A stretch of DNA of 57,660 bases from Candidatus Stackebrandtia excrementipullorum. Its GTDB lineage: Bacteria > Actinomycetota > Actinomycetes > Mycobacteriales > Micromonosporaceae. A program made the translations under genes and the position numbers. The notes under the pieces were generated by a model, which was not told the DNA's origin, made no database searches, and worked only from the letters and a program-made list of their open reading frames with translations. The DNA lies in NCBI GenBank assembly GCA_019113825.1, contig DXGR01000005.1, positions 1 through 57,660 on the forward strand, read 5' to 3'. Shown here piece after piece: positions 34,813 to 43,352 of this stretch. Positions within the stretch are counted from its first letter, which is position 1. Each line of letters opens with the position of its first letter.

Positions 34813-35490
34813 CTATTCGGTGGTTTTGCCGGGACGTCGTTTCGCGTAGGCGTCTACGTACTCCTGGCCGGACAGCTCGGCTATGGCGTCCATGATCTGG
34901 TCGGTGACCGCGCGCAGGGTCACCCTGTTGTCGTGCATGCCCTCGTAACGCGCGAAATCGAGCGGCTTTCCGATGTTGACCTGTACTTTGCTCATCCTGG
35001 GCACGGTTTTACCGGTGGGGAGCACTTTGTCGGTCCCGATGAGACCGATGGGTATGACCGGCGCGCCGGTCGCCAACGCCAGACGCGCCACTCCAGTCTT
35101 TCCTTTATGGAGCCTCCCGTCGGGGCTGCGGGTGCCTTCGGGAAAGATGGCGAACAGGCGCCCCTCGTTCAAAACCTGCTCACTTGGCCCGAGAGCCTGC
35201 GCACTTTTTCGTCCGCCGGAGCGGTCGACGGCGATCTGACCGAGGCCCTTGACCGTCGCGCCGATCAACCGGCCCTTGACACCGGTGCGGACGAAGTACT
35301 CGACCTTCGCCATCGTGGCGATGTGACGAGGCGTCGTCAGGGCAAGGAAATAGTGATCGGCCACCGACAGGTGGTTACATGCGAGGATGGCCGGGCCCTC
35401 CTCGGGTATGTTCTCGCGGCCTTCGAACCCGGGACGCCACGCGACACGGATCATCGGTGCGACCGTCAACCGCAACGTCTTGTAAAGCAC
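34813..35490 (-). CDS. plsC: 1-acyl-sn-glycerol-3-phosphate acyltransferase (PlsC family)
   Basis: This 225-residue acyltransferase has the catalytic NH-x4-D (CNHLSVAD) and the substrate-binding FPEGTRSPDG. It also has VPRMSKVQVNIGKPL, in place of the V-x-I/V-x-x-G-x-P box. It adds the second acyl chain to lysophosphatidic acid in phospholipid synthesis; related enzymes act on other glycolipids. The GTG at 35490 has GGGGAG six bases upstream, and the family N-terminus (YKTLRLTVAP) starts there. The frame is open to 35748 but shows no homology. Confidence 0.9.
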   Translation of the reverse strand: MLYKTLRLTVAPMIRVAWRPGFEGRENIPEEGPAILACNHLSVADHYFLALTTPRHIATMAKVEYFVRTGVKGRLIGATVKGLGQIAVDRSGGRKSAQALGPSEQVLNEGRLFAIFPEGTRSPDGRLHKGKTGVARLALATGAPVIPIGLIGTDKVLPTGKTVPRMSKVQVNIGKPLDFARYEGMHDNRVTLRAVTDQIMDAIAELSGQEYVDAYAKRRPGKTTE

Positions 35491-35825
35491 GCACGTCTCC
35501 CCGTTTGAAATGCTGGGACAGCCCCTCAAGGTTGCTCGACCAGCCAACGATAGACCCCCGCCTTGAGCCTGTGACCACCGCAATCCCCGTTTGAGGTTGT
35601 CCGCACACGAAGCCACTCCACAACGTCGGACGGCAAGGAGTACGGCGCGGCAACGGCCGGTATCGCCGCCGCTTTGCGGTCGCCACCGTAGACATCGGGG
35701 TGCCTCGATGGCGACGTTCGTCTCCGGGCCACGACGAATGGAGTCCAATCACGATTTCTTGTGGATGGACGGTAAGTCGGTCCCGCCGTTTTGCCGAGAT
35801 TCCCGGCAGGACGGCGTATAACGGT

Positions 35826-35831
35826 TAGCGT
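35826..35831 (+). promoter_or_regulatory. -10 box of a leaderless promoter
   Basis: TAGCGT lies six bases before the ATG at 35838. A second -10-like TATAAC lies a little further upstream (about 35817-35822). Confidence 0.45.
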
Positions 35832-35837
35832 GTTCTC

Positions 35838-36647
35838 ATGAGACGAACCACCGTCGCCGTCACAACTGCGCTGGTCGTCGTGGCTACCTTGACCGCCGTA
35901 TTCATCGTGGGGCGTGACAGCGACGACCCACCCAGTGCCGCAGCGGAGCCGTCCCCCGGCACCGAAGAGGTCCCTCCTACTCCTGAACCGCCGTCGGCGC
36001 AGCCCGTGCCACCGCCTGAACCCATTGAGCCGGACGACTCCTGGGACGGCCCCGCGGGGACGATGACCCGCACCGGCAGCGACTCCGTCGCACTGACCTT
36101 CGACGACGGGCCCAGTCCGGCGTGGACACCGAAAGTGCTCAACACGCTCGCGGACTGGGGTGTGAAGGCCACGTTCTGCGTCGTGGGCAAAGAGGCCAGA
36201 GCTTATCCCGACCTGGTTCGTGACATCGTCGACGGTGGACACACTCTGTGTAATCACAGCTGGAACCATGAGCTCGATCTCGGACGGCAATCGGTCAAAA
36301 AGATCCGTGCCAATCTGGACCGCACCAACCGGGCCGTCCGGGATGCCGTTCCCGACGTAGACATCAGCTACTACCGGCAGCCGGGTGGACAATGGACAAA
36401 ACGTGTCGTCAAGGTGGCCCTGGAACAGGGCATGGTCCCCGTCCACTGGACCGTCGACCCAAGCGACTGGGACAAGTCGGTCAAGGCAGGGCACATCGAG
36501 AAGGAGGTGCGGGGAGCGACCAAAGCCGGTTCGATCGTCCTCATGCACGACGGCGGCGGCGACCGGCGCAGCACCTCGTCGGCCTTGAAACCGATTCTGT
36601 CCGACTTGACGTCCCGCTTCGAGCTGATCGCTCTACCACCCCGATAA
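35838..36647 (+). CDS. membrane-anchored polysaccharide deacetylase (NodB domain)
   Basis: This 269-residue protein has an N-terminal membrane helix (about 6-24). A Pro/Glu-rich linker (to about 70) puts the domain outside the cell. The NodB domain has TFDDGP (87-92), the metal histidines H140 and H144 in HSWNHE, RQPGG, a DPSDW strand and LMHDGGGDR. It removes acetyl groups from peptidoglycan or another N-acetylated glycan, often giving lysozyme resistance. Convergent with the drug pump gene. Confidence 0.9.
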   Translation: MRRTTVAVTTALVVVATLTAVFIVGRDSDDPPSAAAEPSPGTEEVPPTPEPPSAQPVPPPEPIEPDDSWDGPAGTMTRTGSDSVALTFDDGPSPAWTPKVLNTLADWGVKATFCVVGKEARAYPDLVRDIVDGGHTLCNHSWNHELDLGRQSVKKIRANLDRTNRAVRDAVPDVDISYYRQPGGQWTKRVVKVALEQGMVPVHWTVDPSDWDKSVKAGHIEKEVRGATKAGSIVLMHDGGGDRRSTSSALKPILSDLTSRFELIALPPR

Positions 36648-36693
36648 AACGAGGTCATGGACACACGCCACCGGTTCGTGCGGATGTGGCCGG

Positions 36694-38319
36694 TCAGCCG
36701 GTCGTCACCGATTCCGTTTTCTGGCGCTCACGTTCCTCTTCCAGCTGTTCTTGGATGCCGCTCTTGGTCTTCAACGCGACTTCCTTGATCGCTACCAGGC
36801 ACAGGATCGACAGAGCCGACACGGCTGCCGCAACCAGGAAGATGGTGGCCGTTCCATCGCCGTAGGCCATCCGGACAAGGTCCGCGAGCGGTTTCGGCAG
36901 GTCGTCGAGAGCACCGATACCGACCTCGCCGTCCGGGGCCGCCGATGGATCGATACCGAGCGAGGACAAGCCGTCGAAGATCAAATCCGCTACACGAGTC
37001 GCCAAGATCGCGCCCAGTACCGACACCCCGACCGTCCCGCCCAGCGACCGGAAGAAGGCGAGCATCGAACTGGCGATGCCCAGGTCCGACGGCGCAACCG
37101 CGTTCTGGACCGGCAGAACCAGGTTCTGCATCAACATGCCCGTGCCCGTACCCAGGATGAACAGGAACACCCCGATGAGCACCATGTTGGTGTCGTGACG
37201 GATCGTCCCCAACAACGCGAATCCGGCGGTCATGAAGATGCCACCGGTCAGCAGGAACCGTTTCCAGCGTCCGAACCGTGTGATGAGCCATCCTGACGCC
37301 GACGACGCGATCGTCGACGAGATGATCATGGGCAGCATAAGCAGACCGGCAGCAGTGGGTGAGTAGCTGCGGGCGATTTGAAAGTACTGCCCGAGAAAGA
37401 CGGCCCCTCCGAACATCGCCGTGCCCACCGCGATACCCGCCAGGGTCGCCAGGACGGTCGTGCGGTCCCGGAACAGGCGCAGGGGAATGATCGGTTCGGC
37501 GACCTTGGTTTCGACGAACACGAGCAGCGCGAGCATGGCGACGCCCATCCCGACGAGGAGGAACGACGTGCCCGAGGCCCAGGCGAACTGATCACCCGCC
37601 AACGTCACCCAGATCAGCAGGGAACAGACCCCGCCGGTCAGCAGGCCGGCTCCCAGGTAATCGATCGACACCTTGCGTTTGATAACCGGCACGTTCAGGG
37701 TGCGTTGTACCACCAGCAGCGCGATGATCGCCAGCGGTGCTCCGGCGAAGAAACACCAGCGCCACCCTAGGGGGCTGTCAACGATGACGCCGCCCAGCAG
37801 CGGTCCCGCGATGGTCGCCACCGACATCACCGCCGCGATCGGTCCCATGTACTTGCCGCGCTCCCGCGGCGAGACGATGACACCGATGACGATGACGATC
37901 AGCGACTGAAGACCACCGAGGCCGAGGCCCTGCAACGCGCGCCACGCGATCAAGGTCTCCACGGACTCCGAGAAACCCGCCGCGATCGAGCCGATCGTAA
38001 AGATGGTGATGGACAGCTGGACCAGCAGTTTCTTACTGAACAGGTCCGCCAGCTTTCCCCAGATCGGCGTGCTGGCCGTGGAGGCGAGAAGCGTGGCCGT
38101 GACAATCCACGTGTACTGATTCTGCGACCCGTTGAGCGCGGTGATGATCGTCGGCAGTGCGGTCGACACGATCGTTGACGACAGGAAGGCGGTCATCATC
38201 GCCAGCAGCATTCCGGCCAGCGCCCGTACGACGTCGCGCTTCGACATCGTGTCGGCGGGATTCTCCGTTGACGCCGTCGCCACTGACGGCTCCGGTGTTT
38301 TCGCACTGGACACGGGCAC
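36694..38319 (-). CDS. DHA2 (EmrB/QacA) family drug exporter
   Basis: This 541-residue MFS protein has 14 predicted membrane segments. It has STIVSTALPTI in segment 1, GKLADLFSKKLL in the loop 2-3 signature, and the motif GGVIVDSPLGWRWCFF typical of DHA2 pumps. It exports drugs or amphipathic compounds against protons. The GTG at 38319 has CAGGAG about eight bases upstream. A MarR gene lies just upstream on the same strand, and a palindromic site sits between them, so the pump is probably repressed by that MarR protein. Confidence 0.92.
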   Translation of the reverse strand: MPVSSAKTPEPSVATASTENPADTMSKRDVVRALAGMLLAMMTAFLSSTIVSTALPTIITALNGSQNQYTWIVTATLLASTASTPIWGKLADLFSKKLLVQLSITIFTIGSIAAGFSESVETLIAWRALQGLGLGGLQSLIVIVIGVIVSPRERGKYMGPIAAVMSVATIAGPLLGGVIVDSPLGWRWCFFAGAPLAIIALLVVQRTLNVPVIKRKVSIDYLGAGLLTGGVCSLLIWVTLAGDQFAWASGTSFLLVGMGVAMLALLVFVETKVAEPIIPLRLFRDRTTVLATLAGIAVGTAMFGGAVFLGQYFQIARSYSPTAAGLLMLPMIISSTIASSASGWLITRFGRWKRFLLTGGIFMTAGFALLGTIRHDTNMVLIGVFLFILGTGTGMLMQNLVLPVQNAVAPSDLGIASSMLAFFRSLGGTVGVSVLGAILATRVADLIFDGLSSLGIDPSAAPDGEVGIGALDDLPKPLADLVRMAYGDGTATIFLVAAAVSALSILCLVAIKEVALKTKSGIQEQLEEERERQKTESVTTG

Positions 38320-38389
38320 GAGGAAAACTCCTGAAGCTTGACCTGTCGATGGAGCGGACGAGATCGGCCCCGACGGCCGGCTCCGCAGA

Positions 38390-38410
38390 ATAGTTGAGAG
38401 TTGCAACTAT
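38390..38410 (-). promoter_or_regulatory. putative MarR operator before the drug pump
   Basis: ATAGTTG (38390-38396) and CAACTAT (38404-38410) form an inverted repeat, and AGTTGCAACT (38399-38408) is a perfect 10-bp palindrome overlapping it. The site lies 71 bases upstream of the pump start and 50 bases past the end of the marR gene. MarR-family boxes of the TAGTTGCAACTA type are well known. Confidence 0.65.
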
Positions 38411-38459
38411 ATCTCCGGTGCAGGCCGCCCCGCAATCGAACACCCTGTGACCTGAGCCG

Positions 38460-38924
38460 CTAACGTTCCAAATTCTTCGCTTCGACGTCCCAGATACCGG
38501 ACTCTCTCAACTGGTGAAGCAAGCGGGTCAACTCCACCAGGTCCTCCTGTGGCCATGTACCCAACTGGGCGGTCAGCAAACGGCGACGCGCCGCCAACTG
38601 GGCAGACACGGTTTCCCGGCCGCTCTCGGTCAGCGACACCAGCTTGGCTCGGGCGTCCCGGGGGTCCGAAACACGGTGAACCAGCCCAAGCCGCTCCACC
38701 ACGTCGATTTGCCGACTGACCGTCGACAACTCCTGGTTCAGTGTCGCCGCGACCTCCGACACGCGGCGAGGCTGCCCCGACGACAACAACGCCACGAGCG
38801 CATACGCCGACGGATCCAAGCGGGGGTGAACCGCTCTGGCCAACTCCCGTGTCATCAAACGTGACCGGCGAATCAGCAACTGGAGCTCCTGCTGGAGCGC
38901 TCGAAGCACCTCGTCGTCGGCCAC
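38460..38924 (-). CDS. MarR-family transcriptional regulator
   Basis: This 154-residue winged-helix regulator reads VADDEVLRALQQELQLLIRRSR at its start. It has RRVSEVAATLNQELSTVSRQIDVVERLGLVHRVSDPRDARAKLVSLTESGRE as the DNA-binding part and C-terminal dimer helices. The internal GTG at 38924 has AAAGGGTG about six bases upstream, so it can be made as a separate protein. The same frame is open upstream through a SnoaL-like domain to 39383. It is encoded directly before the DHA2 pump and probably represses it. Confidence 0.85.
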   Translation of the reverse strand: MADDEVLRALQQELQLLIRRSRLMTRELARAVHPRLDPSAYALVALLSSGQPRRVSEVAATLNQELSTVSRQIDVVERLGLVHRVSDPRDARAKLVSLTESGRETVSAQLAARRRLLTAQLGTWPQEDLVELTRLLHQLRESGIWDVEAKNLER

Positions 38925-39383
38925 CGCATCACCCTTTGCTCGCTGCTGACAGCTCGCCATGATTGTGCCCGAATCATGCCTGCGCCCCAAAACGAGGCCA
39001 CGGTGACGCCCCACCGAGTAGCAAAACGGTGAGCGAACCGGCCGAGCGGGCCACCGTAACTCCGATATCCGCATTTCCGTTATGCGGTCCCCGTCCAGGT
39101 GGAAACAGAAGGTCGACGGCCCGGCATAGCCGTTGCCGGTGACATCGATCACCGCGGTGACCACATCACCGTCAAACGACATCTTTTTCACCGTGAACGT
39201 TTGTTGATGCCCGATGCTCGCACTGTCACTCCAGTCGCGGATCTCATCTCGTCCCACATACCGATGTCCGAGTGCGTCGACGACGCCGTCGTCGGTGAAC
39301 TCGGCGAGGAAACCGGTCCGGTCACTCTCGTTAACGGCATACATCAGCCGTTCAACCGGCGGCGGCAAGCGCGTTTCGGTCAT
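38460..39383 (-). CDS. SnoaL-like domain read in frame into MarR (possible fusion, 307 residues)
   Basis: The ATG at 39383 has AAGGGGG six bases upstream and opens a SnoaL/NTF2-like domain of about 110 residues: PPPVERLMYAVNESDRTGFLAEFTDDGVVDALGHRYVGRDEI, later TGNGYAGPSTFCFHLDGDRITEMRI. Homologues normally stop after the last strand. Here no stop codon occurs, and the frame runs through about 45 low-complexity residues into the MarR protein that ends at 38460. Either a real 307-residue fusion is made, or the stop was lost and MarR is also made from its own internal start. I list both products of this one frame. Confidence 0.55.
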   Translation of the reverse strand: MTETRLPPPVERLMYAVNESDRTGFLAEFTDDGVVDALGHRYVGRDEIRDWSDSASIGHQQTFTVKKMSFDGDVVTAVIDVTGNGYAGPSTFCFHLDGDRITEMRISELRWPARPVRSPFCYSVGRHRGLVLGRRHDSGTIMASCQQRAKGDAVADDEVLRALQQELQLLIRRSRLMTRELARAVHPRLDPSAYALVALLSSGQPRRVSEVAATLNQELSTVSRQIDVVERLGLVHRVSDPRDARAKLVSLTESGRETVSAQLAARRRLLTAQLGTWPQEDLVELTRLLHQLRESGIWDVEAKNLER

Positions 39384-39603
39384 GATGTTCCCCCTTCATC
39401 CGCGTCAGATTAACCATTATCGCCCCGTTCGATCACGCAGTGTCACGTAGTCGGCATCGTCTTTGCCTGCCGACTGGGTGCCGTAGGCGGGTATTTCGCA
39501 GGAGGAGGGGGCGGTTTCGGGTGGTTCCGGGCCTTGAGGCCTGCCTCTCCGTCACGTCTTAAAGTGATGCGGACATATATGCATATACCTCTTGGAGATC
39601 TTC

Positions 39604-39969
39604 ATGGCGGACCCGATTTACGACCGGAAAGACCAGCTCAACCAGATTGAGGACGGGCTACTGGACGGCGAAAGCATCATCGCCGTTTACGACGCCATAG
39701 GCGTTTCCACCGGGTTCCTGGGGATCACGACCAAACGCGTCATCATCATGGACAAATCCTTCGTGGGCAAGAAAATTGCGCTCACGTCCATTCCGTACGC
39801 CAGGATTTCCAGCGTCAGCGTCGTCAGCAACCGCTCCTTCGCCGGGCAGTACTTCTCGTCCGGGACGATAGCCATCCACGTCGGAACCCAGCTCTATGAA
39901 GTCGAGTTCCGGGGCGACAAGAAAACGCACCACGCCCACCAGGCGATCATGCACTACATTTCCCTGTAG
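39604..39969 (+). CDS. bacterial PH-domain protein
   Basis: This 121-residue protein is a bacterial pleckstrin-homology type domain over its length. It has GLLDGESIIAVYDA, then GFLGITTKRVIIMDKSF, IPYARISSVSV, GTIAIHVG and YEVEFRG, ending in a helix. Small stand-alone proteins of this kind are common; the ligand and role are unknown. The ATG at 39604 has GGAG six bases upstream. A TTG at 39592 is also in frame. Confidence 0.85.
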   Translation: MADPIYDRKDQLNQIEDGLLDGESIIAVYDAIGVSTGFLGITTKRVIIMDKSFVGKKIALTSIPYARISSVSVVSNRSFAGQYFSSGTIAIHVGTQLYEVEFRGDKKTHHAHQAIMHYISL

Positions 39970-39976
39970 AGCCGAC

Positions 39977-40010
39977 AGCGCAAGCCGGATCGCCCGATAC
40001 GGCTTGCGCT
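39977..40010. terminator. terminator between convergent genes
   Basis: AGCGCAAGCCG (39977-39987) pairs perfectly with CGGCTTGCGCT (40000-40010). It sits between the PH-domain gene and the DUF6463 gene. Confidence 0.75.
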
Positions 40011-40018
40011 CGCTCTCA

Positions 40019-40408
40019 TCACACGTTAACCCTGCGTGAAGCGCCGTCCACGAGGGAAGCCGCGATCAGCATGACGGCCGGAACGATCCCCAGAACGAAA
40101 CCACTCGGCCCGATGAGCGCGACGCAGCCGACCGCCCACGCCAGCAAGGTCCAGCCGACGTAGGCAGGTGCCGGCTTCCCCTCGTTTGCCAGGCGACCGA
40201 CGAGCATCCCCAACAAAAACCCGATCACCGCGAAACCGCCCGGGAGCGCCCAAAAAATCGCGAGCGAATCGTCCGAGGCCGTCCCATTCCGCAAACCCCC
40301 GGACAGCCACTCCGACCAATAGGGGTGCGGCAGAAAAACAATGATGTGAAGAACCGAGATGGCCACCATCAACCGGGCGGCCCACTTCGACAGCATGACG
40401 GGATTCAT
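40019..40408 (-). CDS. small four-helix membrane protein (DUF6463-like)
   Basis: This 129-residue protein has four hydrophobic segments. It starts MLSKWAARLMVAISVLHIIVF, followed by a polar loop with HPYWSEWL, then FWALPGGFAVIGFLLGML, VGWTLLAWAVGCVALIG and FVLGIVPAVMLIAA. It resembles the DUF6463 family, whose role is unknown. The ATG at 40408 begins the conserved part; upstream codons in the open frame show no homology. The 292 bases between this start and hspR carry one DnaA-box-like sequence and no gene. Confidence 0.75.
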   Translation of the reverse strand: MNPVMLSKWAARLMVAISVLHIIVFLPHPYWSEWLSGGLRNGTASDDSLAIFWALPGGFAVIGFLLGMLVGRLANEGKPAPAYVGWTLLAWAVGCVALIGPSGFVLGIVPAVMLIAASLVDGASRRVNV

Positions 40409-40597
40409 GGCACAACGATCCACCGGCGCCGACTTCGAAGCCTCACCCGTGCGAGGGACACCGGTACGTCGCTGAGGGGAGCCGACGGAAAACGGTGGCG
40501 GTTGACGGTAGAGAACCCGTGGGGGCCTCCAACCTCCGCCCCATATTGTGATCGTAACCCCACAGAGCTTAAGGGACCCTGAATCGGTGGTGCAGGT

Positions 40598-40606
40598 TGT
40601 GGATAA
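40598..40606. promoter_or_regulatory. single DnaA-box-like sequence
   Basis: TGTGGATAA is the exact complement of the DnaA box TTATCCACA. A single box may titrate DnaA or be chance. Confidence 0.25.
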
Positions 40607-40700
40607 AGGGGGTGCCTGTGGAAACCGTTTCGGGTCGACAGCGGCCACGGCGGTCGGTACCGGTCGTGGGGATGATGGGAACGTTGGAACGGACGACGAT

Positions 40701-41153
40701 TCAGGCGTGAGGGGGGCGCCAGACGACCAAGGCGGTTTCCCTGCTGATTCTCGTCCTGCGCGCCGCCTTGAACGGGCCGACGACCGCTTCCAGTTCCGCG
40801 CGCTCCTGCTCCAGAGTGTCGACGTGGGACATCAATTCGGTCACGTGGACGCGTAGCGCCGTCACCTGGTGTTCCAGCTGCATGATCCGTTTGATGCCCG
40901 CCAGGTTGACGCCGTCCTCCTGGCTCAGCCGCTGAATCTCACGAAGTTGCGCGACATCGCGCAGGCTGTAACGGCGTCCTCCACCGGCGGTCCTCGCCGG
41001 TTGCACCAGACCAAGACGGTCGTATTGCCGCAGTGTCTGAGGGTGCATACCCGCCAGCTCGGCCGCCGCCGAAATCACCAACACCTTGGCGTCCAACGCC
41101 GCATCCGTCATGGGCGGTTGTTCCGCGCTACGACGGGAATGACGACTCGCCAT
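40701..41153 (-). CDS. hspR: HspR heat-shock repressor (MerR family)
   Basis: This 150-residue MerR-family protein has the HspR form. VLVISAAAELAGMHPQTLRQYDRLGLVQPARTAGGGRRYSLRDVAQL forms the wing-helix DNA-binding part. A coiled coil (ALRVHVTELMSHVDTLEQERAELEAV) for dimerisation follows. It is the last gene of the dnaK operon. In Streptomyces, HspR binds HAIR sites with DnaK as co-repressor. Two HAIR-like sites lie before dnaK here. The ATG at 41153 has AAGGTGG upstream; a later ATG at 41111 is possible. Confidence 0.93.
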   Translation of the reverse strand: MASRHSRRSAEQPPMTDAALDAKVLVISAAAELAGMHPQTLRQYDRLGLVQPARTAGGGRRYSLRDVAQLREIQRLSQEDGVNLAGIKRIMQLEHQVTALRVHVTELMSHVDTLEQERAELEAVVGPFKAARRTRISRETALVVWRPPHA

Positions 41154-41243
41154 GACGCCACCACCTTCAACTCGGTCATTTCTAAGGCGAACTTCGTGCT
41201 TATTTTCGGGTTATGTCCATTTTTGCCAACCCGGGTTGCTACG

Positions 41244-42407
41244 TCAAGCTTGGGTGCCAACCGCGTGATCGATCTCGTCGCGCGGCGGCTTCGGCCCCTC
41301 CTGAGCGAAGTCTTCCAACGCCTTACGGGCCTCGGGAGACAGTCGTTGCGGAACATCGATGTCGATGGTGACCAGTAGGTCGCCGCGGCTGCCGTTGGCG
41401 CGCGCCACTCCCCGGCTGCGAACCCGTAGTGTGCGGCCGGACGGAGTGCCCGGTGGAACCCGCACGGTCACCGGTCCCTCCAACGTCGGCACACGAAGGT
41501 TCGCGCCCAACGCCGCTTCGCTGAAACTGACCGGCACCTTCAACAGCAGGTTGTCGCCGTCTCGGCCGAACAGGGAATGCGGTTTCACCGAAACCAGGAC
41601 GTAGAGATCTCCCGACGGTCCGCCACGTGTGCCGGGCTCACCGCGCCCGCTCAAACGAATGCGTTGACCGTCACGCACTCCGGACGGTATCCGCACCGTC
41701 AACGTGCGGGTTTTCGTAACTCCGCCGGTGCCTTCACACTCGGCGCATTTTTCCTGAACGATCGTGCCAACCGCATCGCAGTCGCGACAGGGTTCGGACA
41801 GACTGAACGCGCCCTGGTTGACCGTGCGGACCCCGGCGCCCATACACGTCGGACAGGTTTGAGGCACGGTCCCGGGTTTTGCTCCGTTGCCGCCGCAGTT
41901 GTCGCACACGCCCGGTGATCGCAGTTTCAACGGCAACGTGATGCCGTTGACGGCGTCGGTGAACTCCAACTCCACGCTTGTCTCGACGTCGCGGCCCTTC
42001 ATCGGTCCACGACGCCTGGGGCCCCCGAAAAAGGAACCGAACAAGTCGCCGATCCCGCCACTTTGCCCGCCGAAGCCGCCGGCTCCGGCGCGCGCCTGAG
42101 CCATGAGGTCGTCGAAGTCGAACGACGCGCCACCTTCGCCCATGTGGGCTGCACGGCGAAACGCCCCAGCTCCCAACAGGGAGCGGGTCTCGTCGTACTC
42201 CTTGCGTTTCTTGTCGTCGGAGAGAACCGAGTAAGCCTCGGAGACCTCCTTGAAGCGTTTCTCGGCCTCGGCGTTTCCGGGATTGTGGTCCGGGTGCAGA
42301 TCACGCGCCATGTGACGGTATGCGCGTTTGATATCGGAGGTGGGAGCGTCCTTGGCAACACCCATGACCTTGTAGAAGTCCTTCTCCAGCCAGTCACGTG
42401 ACACCAT
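41244..42407 (-). CDS. dnaJ: chaperone protein DnaJ
   Basis: This 387-residue protein is the full DnaJ. The J domain has H38-P39-D40, which stimulates DnaK ATPase. A glycine/phenylalanine region (about 78-130) follows, then four CxxC zinc motifs (C168/C171, C185/C188, C207/C210, C221/C224) and a C-terminal substrate-binding domain. It follows grpE and precedes hspR. The ATG at 42407 has GGGGGAG about eight bases upstream. Confidence 0.96.
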   Translation of the reverse strand: MVSRDWLEKDFYKVMGVAKDAPTSDIKRAYRHMARDLHPDHNPGNAEAEKRFKEVSEAYSVLSDDKKRKEYDETRSLLGAGAFRRAAHMGEGGASFDFDDLMAQARAGAGGFGGQSGGIGDLFGSFFGGPRRRGPMKGRDVETSVELEFTDAVNGITLPLKLRSPGVCDNCGGNGAKPGTVPQTCPTCMGAGVRTVNQGAFSLSEPCRDCDAVGTIVQEKCAECEGTGGVTKTRTLTVRIPSGVRDGQRIRLSGRGEPGTRGGPSGDLYVLVSVKPHSLFGRDGDNLLLKVPVSFSEAALGANLRVPTLEGPVTVRVPPGTPSGRTLRVRSRGVARANGSRGDLLVTIDIDVPQRLSPEARKALEDFAQEGPKPPRDEIDHAVGTQA

Positions 42408-42452
42408 GTCGGACGCTCCCCCTCTCGTTTGTCGAACTCGGTTACTTCGGTT

Positions 42453-43352
42453 TTACCGCTGACCGCCGTCTTCGGACGCGTCGGGTCCGGAGCTCTTGCC
42501 GTCGGCGTCGGACCGGTCGGTGTCGTCGTCGGCTTCGGTCTCGGTGGGTTCCTCGGGTGCTTCGGCGTCGGAACCTTCGGCCACGGCATTCTCGACGATC
42601 TCGCCCTTGAGCGCTTCTTCGTCGTCGGGAACGTCGCGGTCCAGGTTCGGAGTCTCCGCACCGGTGGATTTTTCACCGGTCGCCTCGGTCACGTCTGCGG
42701 CCCCGTCGACGTCGGGTGACGCCTCGCCGTCGGACGACGAATCATCCGCGTCCGACGATTCGTCGGTGGTCGCAGACACCTTCTCGGACGTCTTGCCTTC
42801 ATCGGCGGGGGGCCCGGCGTCGGCGTCGGACGGTTCGGCCACCGCCACCATCGCCGCCCGAACCAACCGGTCGCCCAATCGGTATCCGCGCCGCATCACG
42901 TCGATGCAGGTCGGCCCGGTCACATCGTCGGAGTGCATGTGAGCGACGGCCTCGTGGACCATCGGGTCGAACTCGTCGCCCTTGTCACCGAACGTTTCCA
43001 AGCCGAGCTTGCTCAGCGTGTTCAGCAGCCCTTCGGCCACGGAACCGAACGGTCCGACCAGGTCACCGTGGTCCCGCGCCCGATCGATGTCGTCCAGTAC
43101 CGGCAGAAGAGCGGTCATGACGTTCGCGGTTGCGGCTTCGGCTGCCATCTGACGGTCGCGGTCGACGCGTTTGCGGTAGTTGTGGTATTCCGCGGTGATC
43201 CGTTGCAGGTCCCGAGTGCGTTCGTCGAGCGCCTCGGCCAACTCAGAAGCCGCGGCCGCCTCAACGGAATCGGGCTCGACGGGTTCGGCCGCAGCCTCGT
43301 CCGCCGTGGCCTCACCGTTCTGGGAGTCCTCGGGTTTCTTGTCGTCGGTCAC
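42453..43352 (-). CDS. grpE: nucleotide exchange factor GrpE with a long acidic tail
   Basis: This 299-residue protein has a short acidic N-terminus, the GrpE coiled coil and head (about 35-172, [17 protein letters not shown] to [19 protein letters not shown]), and then an extra tail of about 125 residues. The tail is almost all D, E, S, A, P and T. GrpE releases ADP from DnaK. Most actinobacterial GrpE proteins are about 200-220 residues, so the tail is unusual. The GTG start overlaps the dnaK stop as GTGA. Confidence 0.93.
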   Translation of the reverse strand: MTDDKKPEDSQNGEATADEAAAEPVEPDSVEAAAASELAEALDERTRDLQRITAEYHNYRKRVDRDRQMAAEAATANVMTALLPVLDDIDRARDHGDLVGPFGSVAEGLLNTLSKLGLETFGDKGDEFDPMVHEAVAHMHSDDVTGPTCIDVMRRGYRLGDRLVRAAMVAVAEPSDADAGPPADEGKTSEKVSATTDESSDADDSSSDGEASPDVDGAADVTEATGEKSTGAETPNLDRDVPDDEEALKGEIVENAVAEGSDAEAPEEPTETEADDDTDRSDADGKSSGPDASEDGGQR

